Shown here one piece after another: positions 14,065-27,300 of a stretch of 64,000 nt of DNA. The notes under the pieces were generated by a model, which worked only from the letters and a program-made list of their open reading frames with translations, had not been told where the DNA came from and did not search any database. Source of the DNA: Vespa crabro (lineage: Eukaryota; Arthropoda; Insecta; Hymenoptera; Vespidae); the NCBI RefSeq assembly GCF_910589235.1, contig NC_060966.1:3343320-3407319 (forward strand). Direction: 5' to 3'. How positions within the stretch are numbered: position 1 is the first letter of the stretch; each line of letters opens with the position of its first letter. A program made the position numbers and the translations under genes.

Positions 14065-14619
14065 GTTCTATCGTTTGGAATTCTTTCGTTTTCCTATAGA
14101 ATATATTTTTTTTCTTTATTTATTCCTAATCACTATAATGTAAAACAATTTTGGGATATTTTTAAGGGGAATTTAAAAGAAGAAAAAAAAATGATATATA
14201 ATTTTAATTATGTAATTGAGAAACAAATGGAATTTGTTTGAATCGTTTTTAATTAAAAAAAAAAAATTAATTTCGATAAAATTGAAATAATTACTCACAT
14301 TATTTCACTTTGATAATAATTCTCTATTTTCATTCTTTTTTTTTCTTCTTTTTCATTTTTATGAGTTTCAATCTTGATAAGTTTCTTATTACTCGTGGTA
14401 TCGTATAGAAATAAATTTTACATTTGCACTGTATTTTCAATATACTTCATCTAATAATTTTCTTAGTTTAATCCTATAATAATTTTCTTTGGAGATTTCA
14501 TATACTTATATGTACACATATACACACGCTTACGTGACATCTATATATATATATTTTTTTTGTTATGTTTATATAAATATATATTTAAAATATTCTATAT
14601 ATTTTAAATATATACATGA

Positions 14620-14666
<47 letters not shown>

Positions 14667-15469
14667 CACTGTTTTAACAACAACAAATTGACTGAATCAC
14701 CATAATAAAAACCATAAAAAATGAAGTTATTAAATTATTTTTCTGAAAAAATATCTACATGTAAATATATATTTTTATGTAAAGTTTTTCCTATTAATAG
14801 TAACAATTTAGTTTGACAACCTTAATAAAAAACTCTACAAGTAAATTTTTTTTTACTTTAGCAACAAATTCGAGAAACCACACGAATATTGAATAACATG
14901 AAAAGTAAAATTGAAACAAAATTATTTCACAAAATATATCCATTAATCTTCTCAATTTTAAAAAATAAGAATAACATTTTTATTATTGTTAAAAACAAAT
15001 TCTTTTAATTCTTTGAGGCACGTGATTTAAAAAAAAAAAAAATTACAACTCAAGTTGTACAGAATTGCTTTTAATATATAAAAAAAAAAACGGAAAAACT
15101 GTATAAAAAGTTTTAAATAAAATATTAAACTATATGATTATGAATAATTTTAACTTTTCGAAATGGGATAAAATATGAAAATACGAGAAAAGCTCTAAGC
15201 AAAAGGTAGGATAGCTTTTAACCCACCTAAATTATCAACTTAACAATAATGATTAATTATTTTACAAATAACAAACAATTAACTGAATAAAAAATAAATA
15301 AAATTTTAGACACAAATTCCGTGTAATGTTTACGAATAATAGCATCGTTAAAATTGTTAGAAATGATTAAATAAAAATCAATTCTTCAAAAGTAACAAAT
15401 CACAGGAATAAGACACTCGCAATAAAATTGAAAAGGAATTATCCTGAATATAGCAAACAATTCAAATCG
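12441..15469. other. AT-rich noncoding stretch
   Basis: T-rich and A-rich runs, (TTTA)n at about 14036-14064 and (AT)n at about 14622-14661. The least AT-rich part is about 13330-13980. Phe-rich frames are artefacts. Confidence 0.5.
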
Positions 15470-15905
15470 AATGAAAAAAACAAAAAAAAAGAAAAACAAA
15501 ATAATAGAAAAAACTATTTTGCACATTTTTCGCAAAGAATCATAAGATCATTAAAATAGTTGGAAATGATCAAACATAAACGAATTCTTTCAAAGTGACA
15601 AATTACAAAACAATTAATCGAATGAAAAAAAAAAGAAAAACAAAATAGTAGAAATAACTCTTCGCACATTTTTCGCAAAGAATCATAAAATTGTTAAAAT
15701 AGTCGGAAATGATTAAAGAAAAACGAATTCTTTCAAAGTAACAAATTACAAAACAATTAATCGAATGAAAAAAAAAAAAGAAAAACAAAATAGTAGAAAT
15801 AACTATTTCGCACATTTTTCGCAAAGAATCATAAGATCGTTAAAATAGTCGGAAATGATTAAAGAAAAACGAATTCTTTCAAAGTAACAAATTACAAAAA
15901 TAAGT
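15470..15905. repeat. Tandem repeat, about 145-bp unit, three close copies
   Basis: GCACATTTTTCGCAAAGAAT recurs at 15521, 15664 and 15810. Each copy continues with CATAA, a GTTAAAATAGT block, GGAAATGAT, ACGAATTCTTTCAAAGT and an A-run. A more diverged unit precedes the array (about 15340-15470), and a partial unit trails into about 15950. It is noncoding. Confidence 0.85.
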
Positions 15906-15939
15906 GACTCTCTCAGGCAAAATCTAAAAACGAATTATC

Positions 15940-16640
15940 CTCGAGTTCGTAACGTTAAAGCCAAGGAAGGAAAGTTCACTAGCGGTGAAGGCGCTAAAGG
16001 GCGCCGTCCGACATTAACTGTCACTCAAGCGCATCGTAAAGCAAAAGTACAGCGTGTTCAGTCAACGGCCTCGCATTTCTGTCCTGTAACCTTCCCCTGT
16101 TTCTTCCGTGTATAACGCAAAGTGCATTATTGCTAACGTTACTGACGTTACACCGTAATGATAAGAATAAATTTCAAAAGGCTTTAGTAGATAAATAAGA
16201 AAGATAAGATAAAAGGATAGGAACACACAACAAAGGTCCAAAGATGGAAATGGACGTGGACGGAGTTGGGATGATGGTTACAAAAAAAAAAAAAAAAAAA
16301 AAGAAAAGATTACAAGAAAAAAAAAGGACAAACAAAAAAACAAGAAAAGATGAGAGAAAGACTCGGATAAAGAAGAAGACGAAGAAGAAGACGAAGAAGA
16401 AGAAGGAGAAGAAGATGGAACGAACATCTTCGTCCACGAGTAACCCAGGACGGATCAGCCAAGAGCGAATTCTCTTCGCCTTTCTTGGGTGCAAAGTTTA
16501 ATTGCACCTGTTCTTTCGCCTAACGTAAAAACGCGAATCGATTATCCGAGCCGAGTCGATACTCGAAGAAAAGACCGATCCCTTCGGTTAAAGGGTCACT
16601 AGCGGCATACTTCCACTGATTCTTGATAGTTTTTTGTTAC
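15940..16640. other. GC-richer island around a purine tract
   Basis: The non-repetitive parts at about 15940-16180 and 16425-16640 have near-balanced composition (for example GGCGCTAAAGGGCGCCGTCC near 15990). No recognisable coding exon was found. It may be a conserved noncoding element. Confidence 0.35.
16262..16420. repeat. Purine tract (A-run then AAG/GAAGAC repeats)
   Basis: A poly-A run is followed by an A/G-rich stretch ending in (GAAGAA)-type triplets. Lys-rich and Phe-rich open frames here are artefacts. Confidence 0.85.
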
Positions 16641-17865
16641 AAGGGCAACTAGTTAGCTAGCAAGTTAGCTAGAGCTCGTTTCTCAATATTTCGTAGAAAT
16701 TTACACGTTTAGGATCATTACTCTTTGATTTCACTGATTTATCGATAATCAGGGTCATGGCTATTAGGTCAAATGAGAATAAATTTCGATTTAATATATT
16801 CGTGGTGTTTCTGTCATTTATATTGAGAAAAGTTTTGTCAAAATCGTAACAGAATATTAAAAATATATATAAAATTAAAAAAAAATATATATATATTTTT
16901 TTTATAATATATATATACAAGGTGTCCGTTCATTATTATCCGAGTATTTCGTGATTGGTTGAAAAATTATAAAGAAAAATTTTACAGAAAAATTTTGATT
17001 TAATATAATAAAGTATATATCTTTTATACTCCAAAAGTATAAAATAATTATTCTTTTAATTATATTCAATTACCTTCAATTATCCATAAATGGCCTTTTT
17101 TACAGTTATACAGTTTAACAATCGAAAACAAACGATATAATTTTTATATTACTTGGGAATTCAACAAATTTATAATATTATTTATAATAATAAGCGATCT
17201 TAGTATATCAATAACGAATTCGTTTTGAAGAATGCCATTTAAGAGCTATAAAAAAAAGAAAAAGAAAAAAAAATATAAAATACGAGGTTCCATCAAAAAA
17301 AAGGAAAAAAGAAAAAAATTAATTCGGCTTTGAAATTTCTCATGTGTGATCATTCGATTTGCAAAAAAAAATCAACGATTTAGCATCGCAAATTAGTCTG
17401 TAAAAAAAAAAAAAAAATAAAGAAGAAGAAAAATGTTTTCAAAGATATTCCGACCTTTCGAGATAAAATGGACGATTATAAATCACAATCTGACTATGTT
17501 GAAATAATACAAACGACAAGAAGAATAACAAGATAATCGATGTGGAACTCTATCGATCAAAATTCGACTCGATGATGATCAGAAATAATAGTATCAAATG
17601 ATCGGATGGATGTATCATATGTATGGCAGATGATCGAGGGATATCATTCACGATATAACGGTTTTTAAAGGACATTGAAAAAAGGGTTTCGAATACTTTA
17701 CTCAAAGGTCTTCGCCATGTCGAAGAAACGCTGGTCATCCTTCAAAAGAAAAGAAAAGAAAAGAAAAGAAAAGAAAAGAAAAAAAAAGAAGTCGTCATGA
17801 CGATCGCCGTGACGACGCGCGACGTTTCATGGGGGTTCCGTTAGAAATCCCCACAAGTTATTATT

Positions 17866-17920
<55 letters not shown>

Positions 17921-19291
17921 GTGTCAGTATGAAAATAACATAGGGCGTACTTTAGTCCTCTTGAAAGGGACCTTTTGGTAGCACGTGTCACTGACTGATC
18001 CTGTTCATCCTACGAAAAGTTATATGAAAGGTATCTTTTATTATCGAACTTTGACCTTCTAAACACTTGGATTTTAATCCTTATTGATCGATGAATATAT
18101 CATTTATTATGTTGATCCTTTTGTATTCTTATCAAATTACGGACACATTTCTAATAAATTATATGAATGATATTATATTGGCCAATATAAGTAATGTGTT
18201 CGTATAACTAATATGTGTGTGTATGTTTTGGAATTTTCAATATCTTATATCTAAAAAAAAAACACTATATTCTATACAGTATATAGTATATAGTATTTTT
18301 ATTAATTAATGGTTAGTTATTTTGTAGAATAAATGTATCAGTATAGTTAAATGAATAATTTGATCGATATAAATAATTAAGTATTAAGATTGCGTCTGGA
18401 TTACGCCATTTCTATTTACTTTATTAATTACATTATTTAATTTATTATTAAATGTTTTATTACATTATATTGTAATAAATATTATATTATAAGGACTATA
18501 TATATATATATTATATAAATATAAATTCTGATTATTTATTTAAAAAAAAACGAATCAAATGTTTAAAAATATTGATCTAATAAATAATAGCCGTTAATTA
18601 ATTATTTATATTATAAATATATATATATATTATAGAGACACTAGAGTTGTACAAAATTTTGTGCTATATAATATAGATATAAATAAATAAATATAAATAT
18701 ATTCATGTATATATGTAATACTATAAATATCATAGTATTATTATTTATTTAATTATATATGTATTTTTTATATAACTTTATTTATAATATATATATATAT
18801 ATACACACTATAAATATAAATAAATAATAAGAAGTAATAATCTAATAATATATGATTTACTATAGTTACATATTATATTACATATGTATACTACTTTATG
18901 CTATTTCATATAATTAATAAAAAGAGTTAATTACTATACTAAAGAGTATTACTTTATATAAAATAGTACTAAAGTAATATAGCATACTTTATATATATTA
19001 TTCTTTTTCTCTCTCTTTTCCTTATAACTATATAAAACTTTATATAGACTATATATAATATATTACTCTGTAGTTATTAATAAATATGTTATAGTTATTA
19101 TACCACATATTATCGTATTGCATATATCTTTGTATTAGTATTAGAAATATTGAAATATAGTTCTTTTTATTTCGATTTAAAATATTGAAAATGGCGATCT
19201 TACTAAATAAATAATAATAATAATAACAATAACAAAAATCCTTACATTATTTTTTTCTAGTATAATAACTATAATAATAATAATAATAAAC

Positions 19292-19323
<32 letters not shown>

Positions 19324-19837
19324 TAAACAATAAAACAAACAAAGAAATATAAACAATAAATCATACAATAAACAATAATAATAAAATTAATCCTTTTTTT
19401 CTTAAATATATATATGATACTAGAAATCTTTGGAAATTAATTATTGATCGATTAATAATAAAGAAGAAATCAAATAAATAATTAGATCTTCAATATCAGT
19501 GAGCTTCTCCGTTATGCTTAGTTAATATTTTTGTTCTATCAATTATATTGATGCCATTGTCTCTTCGATTTTTTGTTTTTATATTAAATGTGTCAAGGTA
19601 ACGATAAGGAACAAATGTTGTTTATTCGCGAAATGCGATTGGCAGGATCAAAACTATGAATTTTCTCACTATGAATATCATTCATAACGATCGCCCTTTA
19701 CGATGAGGCGAATAGAAATCGTTGGTTATACGTGGCTCATCATTTCTCCTTTATATGTACGTATTTTACATTAACTCGGTAAGCAGCTACACACACACAG
19801 ATACAGGCATGCACACACTCACATAGATATATATATA
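16641..19837. other. AT-rich noncoding stretch
   Basis: A possible transposon terminus (AAGGTGTCCGTTCATTATTA near 16919) has no partner. (AAAAG)n lies at about 17744-17790 and (AT)n at about 17870-17920. The rest is extremely AT-rich, with no gene recognised. Confidence 0.5.
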
Positions 19838-20066
19838 CAGGGTGGTCATTAAAAGACCGAAGTGTTTGTGAAAAACTTATAACTTGTTCATTTTCAATCT
19901 TTTTTATTTTCTTTTTTCTTTTTTCTTTTTGTAGATAATAGAACATTCCTTAAAGAATAAAATGGTTACGATGTAATGTCGAGTAATAATACAAAATTAA
20001 AAAAGCACGTATTTGTAAAAGTTATTATTATTTTATATCATTCGGTCTTCCAGTGACGCAATCCTG
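19838..20066. mobile_element. Small MITE-like element
   Basis: The left end is CAGGGTGGTCATTAAAAGAC followed by CGAAGTG. The right end, reverse-complemented, is CAGGATTGCGTCACTGGAAG followed by ACCGAATG. Both contain AAGACCGAA at similar distances, and an ATAACTT block follows in each arm. The length is about 229 bp with no gene. It lies 17 bp left of the long-TIR element. Confidence 0.5.
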
Positions 20067-20082
20067 TGCATTATATTATATA

Positions 20083-21260
20083 TAGTGTCCTAATAGCAAT
20101 GCACCGACCATGATTATTACAAAATTTAATGATATTTTCGTAAAACACCGAGACAAGTCAATTTAATTTTCGAAAGGGGACGAATTCTTATTCAAAAAAT
20201 AAATAAATTTTTAATAAATAAATTTATTAACTTTTAATAAATAAATTTATCCAATCTTGGATCAATTTTCTATGGGGCGGGTAGGGGGGATAGAGCAGAG
20301 GGGTGGTTAACAAAACAAAAATTAAAATCAACAAGCGGAAACAAAAATGAAAATCTGAAATATTAACAGAGCATCAAATGGCATATCATTTCAAAAATTC
20401 TTTTGATTCTCCTTACGTAGGTGTTATTTCTTTTTCTTAACTTTTTTCTTTTACTTTCTTTTTTTTTTTCTTTTTAAATTTTGGATCAATAGTTTCCAAG
20501 AAAATGTCTTTCGAAGTTTTCACGATTAATAAAATTAACGTTTATTTAATAAAACGTTCCAAACGTTTATCGTCTACGTTCAAATCAATAATAATATTTA
20601 AAATCTTTGTTCAGTGTTAGCTTTAACAATTCTACAACAGATTGGATTTATTTAAATGAATTGGATTTATTTGAACTGATATCTCGGATAACAAAAATTA
20701 TTTAGATTATTCTTTTTACTTTGATCTAATTGGAAACTTTATATTTATCCATTGATCATAGATCATAATGAAAAATTGTAAATGACATGAATATACCGAA
20801 AGAAATGTATTTTTTTTGGTTTTATTTTTAACACGATGCGTAACTCCATTAAAGTAAATAATTAAATATTTAACATTTAATTATTAAATATTTAAATATA
20901 CATTAAATATTTAAATGTTAAATATTTAAATATTATACATTAAATATTTAAATATTTAAATATATAAATATTTCAAAGTTTTAAAAGATCTTTCAAATGA
21001 TATCCTATTTGAGCCTTTTCATTGAAATTTTCCATTCAATGGCAGGGATTTTCAATGGAATTGGAATTCCATTGACAATTTTTAAGGGGGATTGTTAACA
21101 CGCCCATTGCCTTTTAGAGCATTAACCAAATACGATAAGAATCCATTTCATTTATTATAAAGACCAGTTTCTCTTGAAAATTAAATTGATCCATCTTAAT
21201 ATTTTTCATAAAAATCATTTGATTGCATAATAATCCTGATGGATGCTTTTTATTGGGACA

Positions 21261-21263
<3 letters not shown>
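20083..21263. mobile_element. Long-TIR non-autonomous element (about 1.2 kb)
   Basis: The left end AGTGTCCTAATAGCAATGCA (from 20084) matches the reverse complement of the right end, AGTGTCCCAATAAAAAGCAT (from 21262). The match continues inward with small gaps through GATTATTA and CAATTTAATTTTC. Further in, GGTGGTTAACAA (20304-20315) corresponds to a GTGTTAACAATCC block on the opposite strand near 21090. A block around 20369-20396 (CAAATGGCATATCATTTCAA) is the inverse of about 20993-21014. The arms are thus roughly 300 bp each and diverged. No transposase is seen. The right end runs straight into an (AT)n array. The terminal sequence is Tc1/mariner-like in style, but the family is not identified. 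Confidence 0.7.
21053..21074. other. Inverted repeat with 2-base centre
   Basis: Two 10-base arms (CAATGGAATT and AATTCCATTG) flank GG, inside the right arm of the long-TIR element. Similar CAATGG-type words lie just upstream (about 21032-21042). Confidence 0.6.
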
Positions 21264-22015
<752 letters not shown>

Positions 22016-22843
22016 ATATATAGTTACATGGATAGATAGACGGATAAATAGATGGAGAGATATAAGAAAATTAGTAGTTAGATAGATATTAGAATTGACC
22101 AATTAGTATCGTCGAAATTTTTTATTGTATTTTTATTACTTTTTTCTTTTCTTTCTTGTTTAATTTTTTTTTTATTAAAAATTATAAATATTCAACTATC
22201 CTATATTAAATAATATCAGAATTTTTTTAATAAATATTCGATATTTTTTGATTGAATATAGTGTTTTTTATTCGGATATAAAGTACTGTAAATTCTTTCT
22301 TGAATAAATAAATAAAAAAAATTTTTTAAATAGTAAAAAATTTTTAACGTTATTTATTAATCAAATGAATACAAATAATAATAACAATAGTGTATAGAGA
22401 ATATTTAGTTGTGCCAATAAGTAATTTCTAATATATTCTCAATATTTTTTATTAAATACAAATATTACTTATATTCAGATATTAAATATTAAAATTTATA
22501 AATATTTTTTACTGTATAATGTATTAACTATTAACTATATAAAGAAAAAGAAATGTTACAAGTTATGATATTATTTATTTGCCATTGCAATAAAACAATA
22601 ATAATATAACAATAATAGTACATATATATTCACATTATATTGTTTATATATAAATAAAATAAAGTAATATTACAATATTATTTATTGGCCAATTTAATAG
22701 ATACTTACAGAAAGATAAGTAAATAAATAAATACAGCATAGATTAATAAAGAAAAATGAAGATAAATAGATAAATAAGTAAATGTATAAATAAAGATAAT
22801 TATTGAATAATGCACTATATATATATAGATATGTAAATATAGA

Positions 22844-22847
<4 letters not shown>

Positions 22848-22912
<65 letters not shown>

Positions 22913-22915
22913 GTA
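22848..22915. repeat. (AT)n array that hosts the 22916-23780 element
   Basis: A dinucleotide run with a few ATGT units ends exactly at the element's left terminus. AT repeat resumes at 23781-23809 on the other side. Confidence 0.9.
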
Positions 22916-23120
22916 TGAGCCGTTTATTTTGAAAGTGACCTAACTCCATTTATCTTCAAATCAAGATATTTAAGGATTTGTGTTTCAATGAATTTAAAGA
23001 TATACGTATAGGATACTAATGAGTTATACTACTTAAGTGTATCTAAGGGTGTTAAATTTATAGTTCCTATTAAAATAGTGGCAATTATTAAGTGAATAAT
23101 ATGCGTTTTCTTATCAAGAA

Positions 23121-23146
23121 TGAAGTTAGGCCACTTTCAAAATTAA
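23121..23146 (-). repeat. Internal copy of the TIR motif
   Basis: It reads TGAAGTTAGGCCACTTTCAA followed by AATTAA, the same orientation as the right terminus of the 22916-23780 element. It may be a transposase-binding repeat or the scar of a nested or deleted copy. Confidence 0.65.
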
Positions 23147-23345
23147 CAATCAGATTCATTATAAAATTTGAAGGTGCCCAAGTCCATTCAACATAATTTA
23201 AGATGCTTCAAATAGAAAAAAACAATACTCAATTTATTTTACATATCTTTAAAACACTTCGAAAACATAATTTATGCGATTCAAAACATTTTTTAACTAC
23301 ATAACGTACAAAATTACAAACATAAATTTATTACAAAACAATTTA

Positions 23346-23562
23346 CTACTCATCTGGATTTTGTGTATGTGAAAGGGATTTGAAGAAATCATGATGTTCC
23401 GGTGGTATATATCGTAATAGGTCAATTATGTCCTTGAATTTTGCTGTTGTAATTTGTCTGTTTTTTTTTTATACAGTGGTGTCAATACAATATTTTCGAT
23501 CTTTCTTAATCTACCCCGACGTGGTAATAAATTCAGGACTTTAAAATTTTCATTTTCATTCA
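23346..23562 (-). pseudogene. C-terminal fragment of DUF7869-type transposase
   Basis: Read on the minus strand, this encodes NFKVLNLLPRRGRLRKIENI and VLTPLYKKK. After a one-base slip near an A-run it encodes FKDIIDLLRYIPPEHHDFFK and SLSHTQNPDE, then a TAG stop at 23346-23348. The copy at 32932-33208 has KEFKTVNLL, RPGRLPKFEKIALTPLY, KDIKQLLPYIPLVHHEYFK and TLPHT in the same order. About 70 residues survive. Nothing upstream of them is recognisable, because a TIR-like repeat follows at once (23576-23604). Confidence 0.75.
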
Positions 23563-23575
23563 TTGATTTAAGTAT

Positions 23576-23605
23576 AAATGGAGTTAGGCCACTTTCAAAA
23601 TAAAT
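23576..23605 (-). repeat. Second internal copy of the TIR motif
   Basis: It reads AAATGGAGTTAGGCCACTTT followed by CAAAATAAAT, nearly identical to the right terminus at 23745-23772. It abuts the upstream end of the transposase fragment, so it probably marks a deletion junction. Confidence 0.7.
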
Positions 23606-23776
23606 AGTTAAATTATTGAACTAATTCTGGAAACTTATGCGTCAAGAATTATCGTATTTGCTCGGAATATAAGCAACCTGAAATGCTTTACTGATAAATA
23701 AGATAAAGTTGTATATGTAATTATAGCAACCGGAAAAAATTGACAAATGGAGTTAGGCCATTTTCAAAATAAACGG

Positions 23777-23812
<36 letters not shown>

Positions 23813-24278
23813 CCATTTATATTTATTTACATTTCTATCATAATATATTCAAAAATAAATATAGATTGAGAGAAAAAAGAGATAGATGGATAGATAAATA
23901 GATGGATGAAGGTAGATGGATGAAGATAGATAGATGGATTGATACATATATAGATAAATAGATGTATAGAATAAAGATAGATAGATATATAGATAAATAT
24001 ACAGATATAACTAGATATATAAAGATAGATTACCAATATAAATTAATTTCCACGTTATTCATCTGAATTGAAATTGTTTCAATGCATTTTATGAGAACGA
24101 TAGATTTATAGAAAGATATAGATATAGATATAGATATAGAGATAGAAACAGAAAAGAGAAAGAAAAATCAAGAAATATTTTTTGCCGATGATTTTTACGA
24201 TCTGATCAATCCGACTTAATCTTATATTTCGAATTAATTCTATCCTCGAGAAGACGTAGCAATTTCGTTGTCGGTGTC

Positions 24279-24384
<106 letters not shown>

Positions 24385-25876
24385 GGAAATAAAAGAAAAA
24401 ATTAAAAAAAAAAAAAGAAATAAATTGAAGTAACCGGATTACCGTAACTTTTCTTCTCTTTTGATTATGCAATGCAGAACGAGATGAAGGGTGGGTGATC
24501 GTTCCGCGTCTTGAAAGATAACGGAGCGTGCCGAAAATCGAGGTCGACGATTATCCACGCGCGAGCGCCACGAAATCGTCGATCGTTGTTCCGCCTTGAA
24601 TTTCGCGTCATGAAAACCAGCGTGATAATACGTTTAACGGTAAAAAAAAAAATAAAAAAGAAAAAAAAAGAAAAGAAGAATAAAAAGGAAATTAAAAAGA
24701 AAAATACATACATACGTGCATATAATATGTATATACCTATATACATACATATATACATATATCTTAAACGTCTTACATTAACGCATTTTATTTGTATGCA
24801 AAGAAAAATTTTTTTAGAATATAACTACTCCTTATGTAATATAATATAATAGTTATTAACTGTGTGTAACGATCGTTTAAATGTTTAAATCAATTTTTTC
24901 GTGGAAATTATTTATCAATTCTTTTGGTTTGTTTGTTTGTTTGTTTGTTTTAATAATAACTTATATAAACTTTTATACAAACTTTGCTTATATTAATTTT
25001 TTATTAACAGATCGATGAAAAATGATATGTATAGATATTATACGTACGATATTGATATTTTTAATGTAAATATTAACCATAAACATTTTAAAGAATGAAA
25101 TTACGCATCGATATTATATTTTGATAAATTTCTTTAATTGATAATTAAATTCGATTATAGGGTTTTAGATATCATTTATTTTTATATTTTTATAAGTAAA
25201 TTAATTTTATACAAAAGTATTTTATTTATATTTTATATAAAATTTTTTGTACAAAAATAAATTGGAATATGTTTGACTTTTATTAATGTATTGTATATAG
25301 ATACGTTAATAAAAAAAAATAAAATCTATTGAAATCTAAAAGAAAAAGTTAAATTATTCATTATAAAATATATCACATTTTGGCTCATAATTTTATATAC
25401 CTATTATTAATATATAGTAATAATTATTATAAGTTGAATATTATTATCTTTTTATTGTTTACAAAATATTTTATATAAATAAATTTTATTATAAATACAT
25501 CGTTAAGCTAAATTCAATATTATGCAAAAATATTTTTACGTTGTTATTGATAAAAAAAATGTATTTGTATTTAACATATAAAACTTTTTTTAACATATAA
25601 AAATTTTTTATGATTTAATTCATTAAATTTCTTTCATCTTACAAAAAATAAAAATAAAACATGAAAAATTAATTTATCCTTGAAAGAAAATAAAATGTAT
25701 ACAGTATATATTAAGATGTAATATATACAATAGTTGTTTTAAATGCTATTATTTTTAAATATTAATTTGCATAAAAATGTCTATCGAATAAAGAGAAAAT
25801 ATAACATTAATTAGGAATTATGATAAAAAATTTCTATCAAATAAAAAATATATCGAAATATCTCTCTCTCTTTTTT

Positions 25877-25920
<44 letters not shown>

Positions 25921-26093
25921 AAAATATTATGCAACAAAATTTATACCAACGAGAAAATATGACAAAATACTTTTGCAAAGTATTAAAATAAAATATTTTA
26001 AACATAAAATATCTTATATTGGTACAATTTTAAAAAATCTCTCATACGTGAATATTGAAAAAGTGATCCTTCAATTTAATACCACTAACAATA

Positions 26094-26150
<57 letters not shown>

Positions 26151-26989
26151 TTAATTATAATCTTAATCATAATTACGAAGATAATAATTATTGAGTAAAA
26201 TTTAACAAACAAAAATGCGTTCGAATTCGAGAAAGAAAAAGAAAACGAAAAAAGAAAAAAAAGAATTAAAAACTTTACAATGATCCTCGGAAATTTATTA
26301 ATAATAAATTGACAATAAACAAAAACAACAACAACAACAATAATAATAATAATAATAATAACAATCATCGTTGCGAAGATAATAGTTATCTCGATTAGAA
26401 ATAAAATAAATGAAATAAACAGAAAAAAAGGGATAAAGAAGAAGTTAAAAAACAAATTAAATATCAAATTATTTCTCGTTTCGAAATTACTTCTATTCAA
26501 AATCCAATTGCAAATATCGTGGACAAGTTTTTCGATTTCCACGTTGATAACGCATAAATATCATAACCATAAGAGAAATTAAAGTATTCAATGTTCAAAT
26601 GTGACTCTCGAAATATATCGTACTGTAAAATTTTCAATGCCCACGAAGGGCCTTGTACTGGGCCTGTTGTCGTTGCTCCTCCTCCTCCTCTACCACCTTC
26701 CATCATCTTATTTTTTTTCATTTTTATTTTCTTTCTTTCTTCTTTTTTTTTCTCTCTTCTTCTTCATCTTCTCCTTCTCGAAGGACACAAAACCAAGTGA
26801 CCGTGAGTAGGGATGAAAATGAGAAGGCACCAAACGAAATCTACGAAAGTAAAGCTTGAAGTAAAGCCGAAGGGAAGCCGATTGCTCGGCAGTGCGTTAA
26901 AAATGAAGACATTCAGATTAAGATATGATTCTATATAAATCACTGAACTGGTGGCTGGTGCTCCGTTCAGCTCGAACGTGCTATCTCTC

Positions 26990-26995
26990 TTTCTT

Positions 26996-27041
<46 letters not shown>

Positions 27042-27146
27042 ACTCTGTCTCTCTTTCTCTTTCATCCTCTTCGTGCCACTCTTTCGCCTTCCTTCGACCT
27101 GGTCCAGCACCGATTCTGCTTACACATATCCACTTCGATCTTAGAA

Positions 27147-27189
<43 letters not shown>

Positions 27190-27232
27190 CTTTTTCTCTC
27201 TATCTGTCTATCTCTTTCCTTCTCTTTTTCTT

Positions 27233-27273
<41 letters not shown>

Positions 27274-27300
27274 TTCTTTATCTCTCTTTCTCTCCATCGT
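26990..27300. repeat. CT-rich tracts around a short GC-richer core
   Basis: (CT)n lies at about 26993-27062 and 27148-27294, separated by about 85 bases of mixed sequence. Overlapping Ser/Leu-rich frames are artefacts. Confidence 0.9.

Larger units (their letters stand above)
22916..23780 (-). mobile_element. Deleted relative of the DUF7869-type transposon
   Basis: The 865-bp element begins TGAGCCGTTTATTTTGAAAG. Its right end, reverse-complemented, also begins TGAGCCGTTTATTTTGAAAG and continues TGGCCTAACTCCATTT, against TGACCTAACTCCATTT on the left. Inside, on the minus strand, is the C-terminal end of the transposase found at 32184-33208. It therefore arose by internal deletion and is non-autonomous. 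It sits inside an (AT)n array, with AT repeats on both sides. A TA duplication is possible but cannot be told from the repeat. Confidence 0.8.

Noticed and set aside
16919..16960. AAGGTGTCCGTTCATTATTA as a transposon terminus
   Set aside because: No inverted partner was found within a few kb.
26042..26542. 166-codon minus-strand frame rich in Ile and Phe
   Set aside because: Built on AAT and AAC microsatellites.
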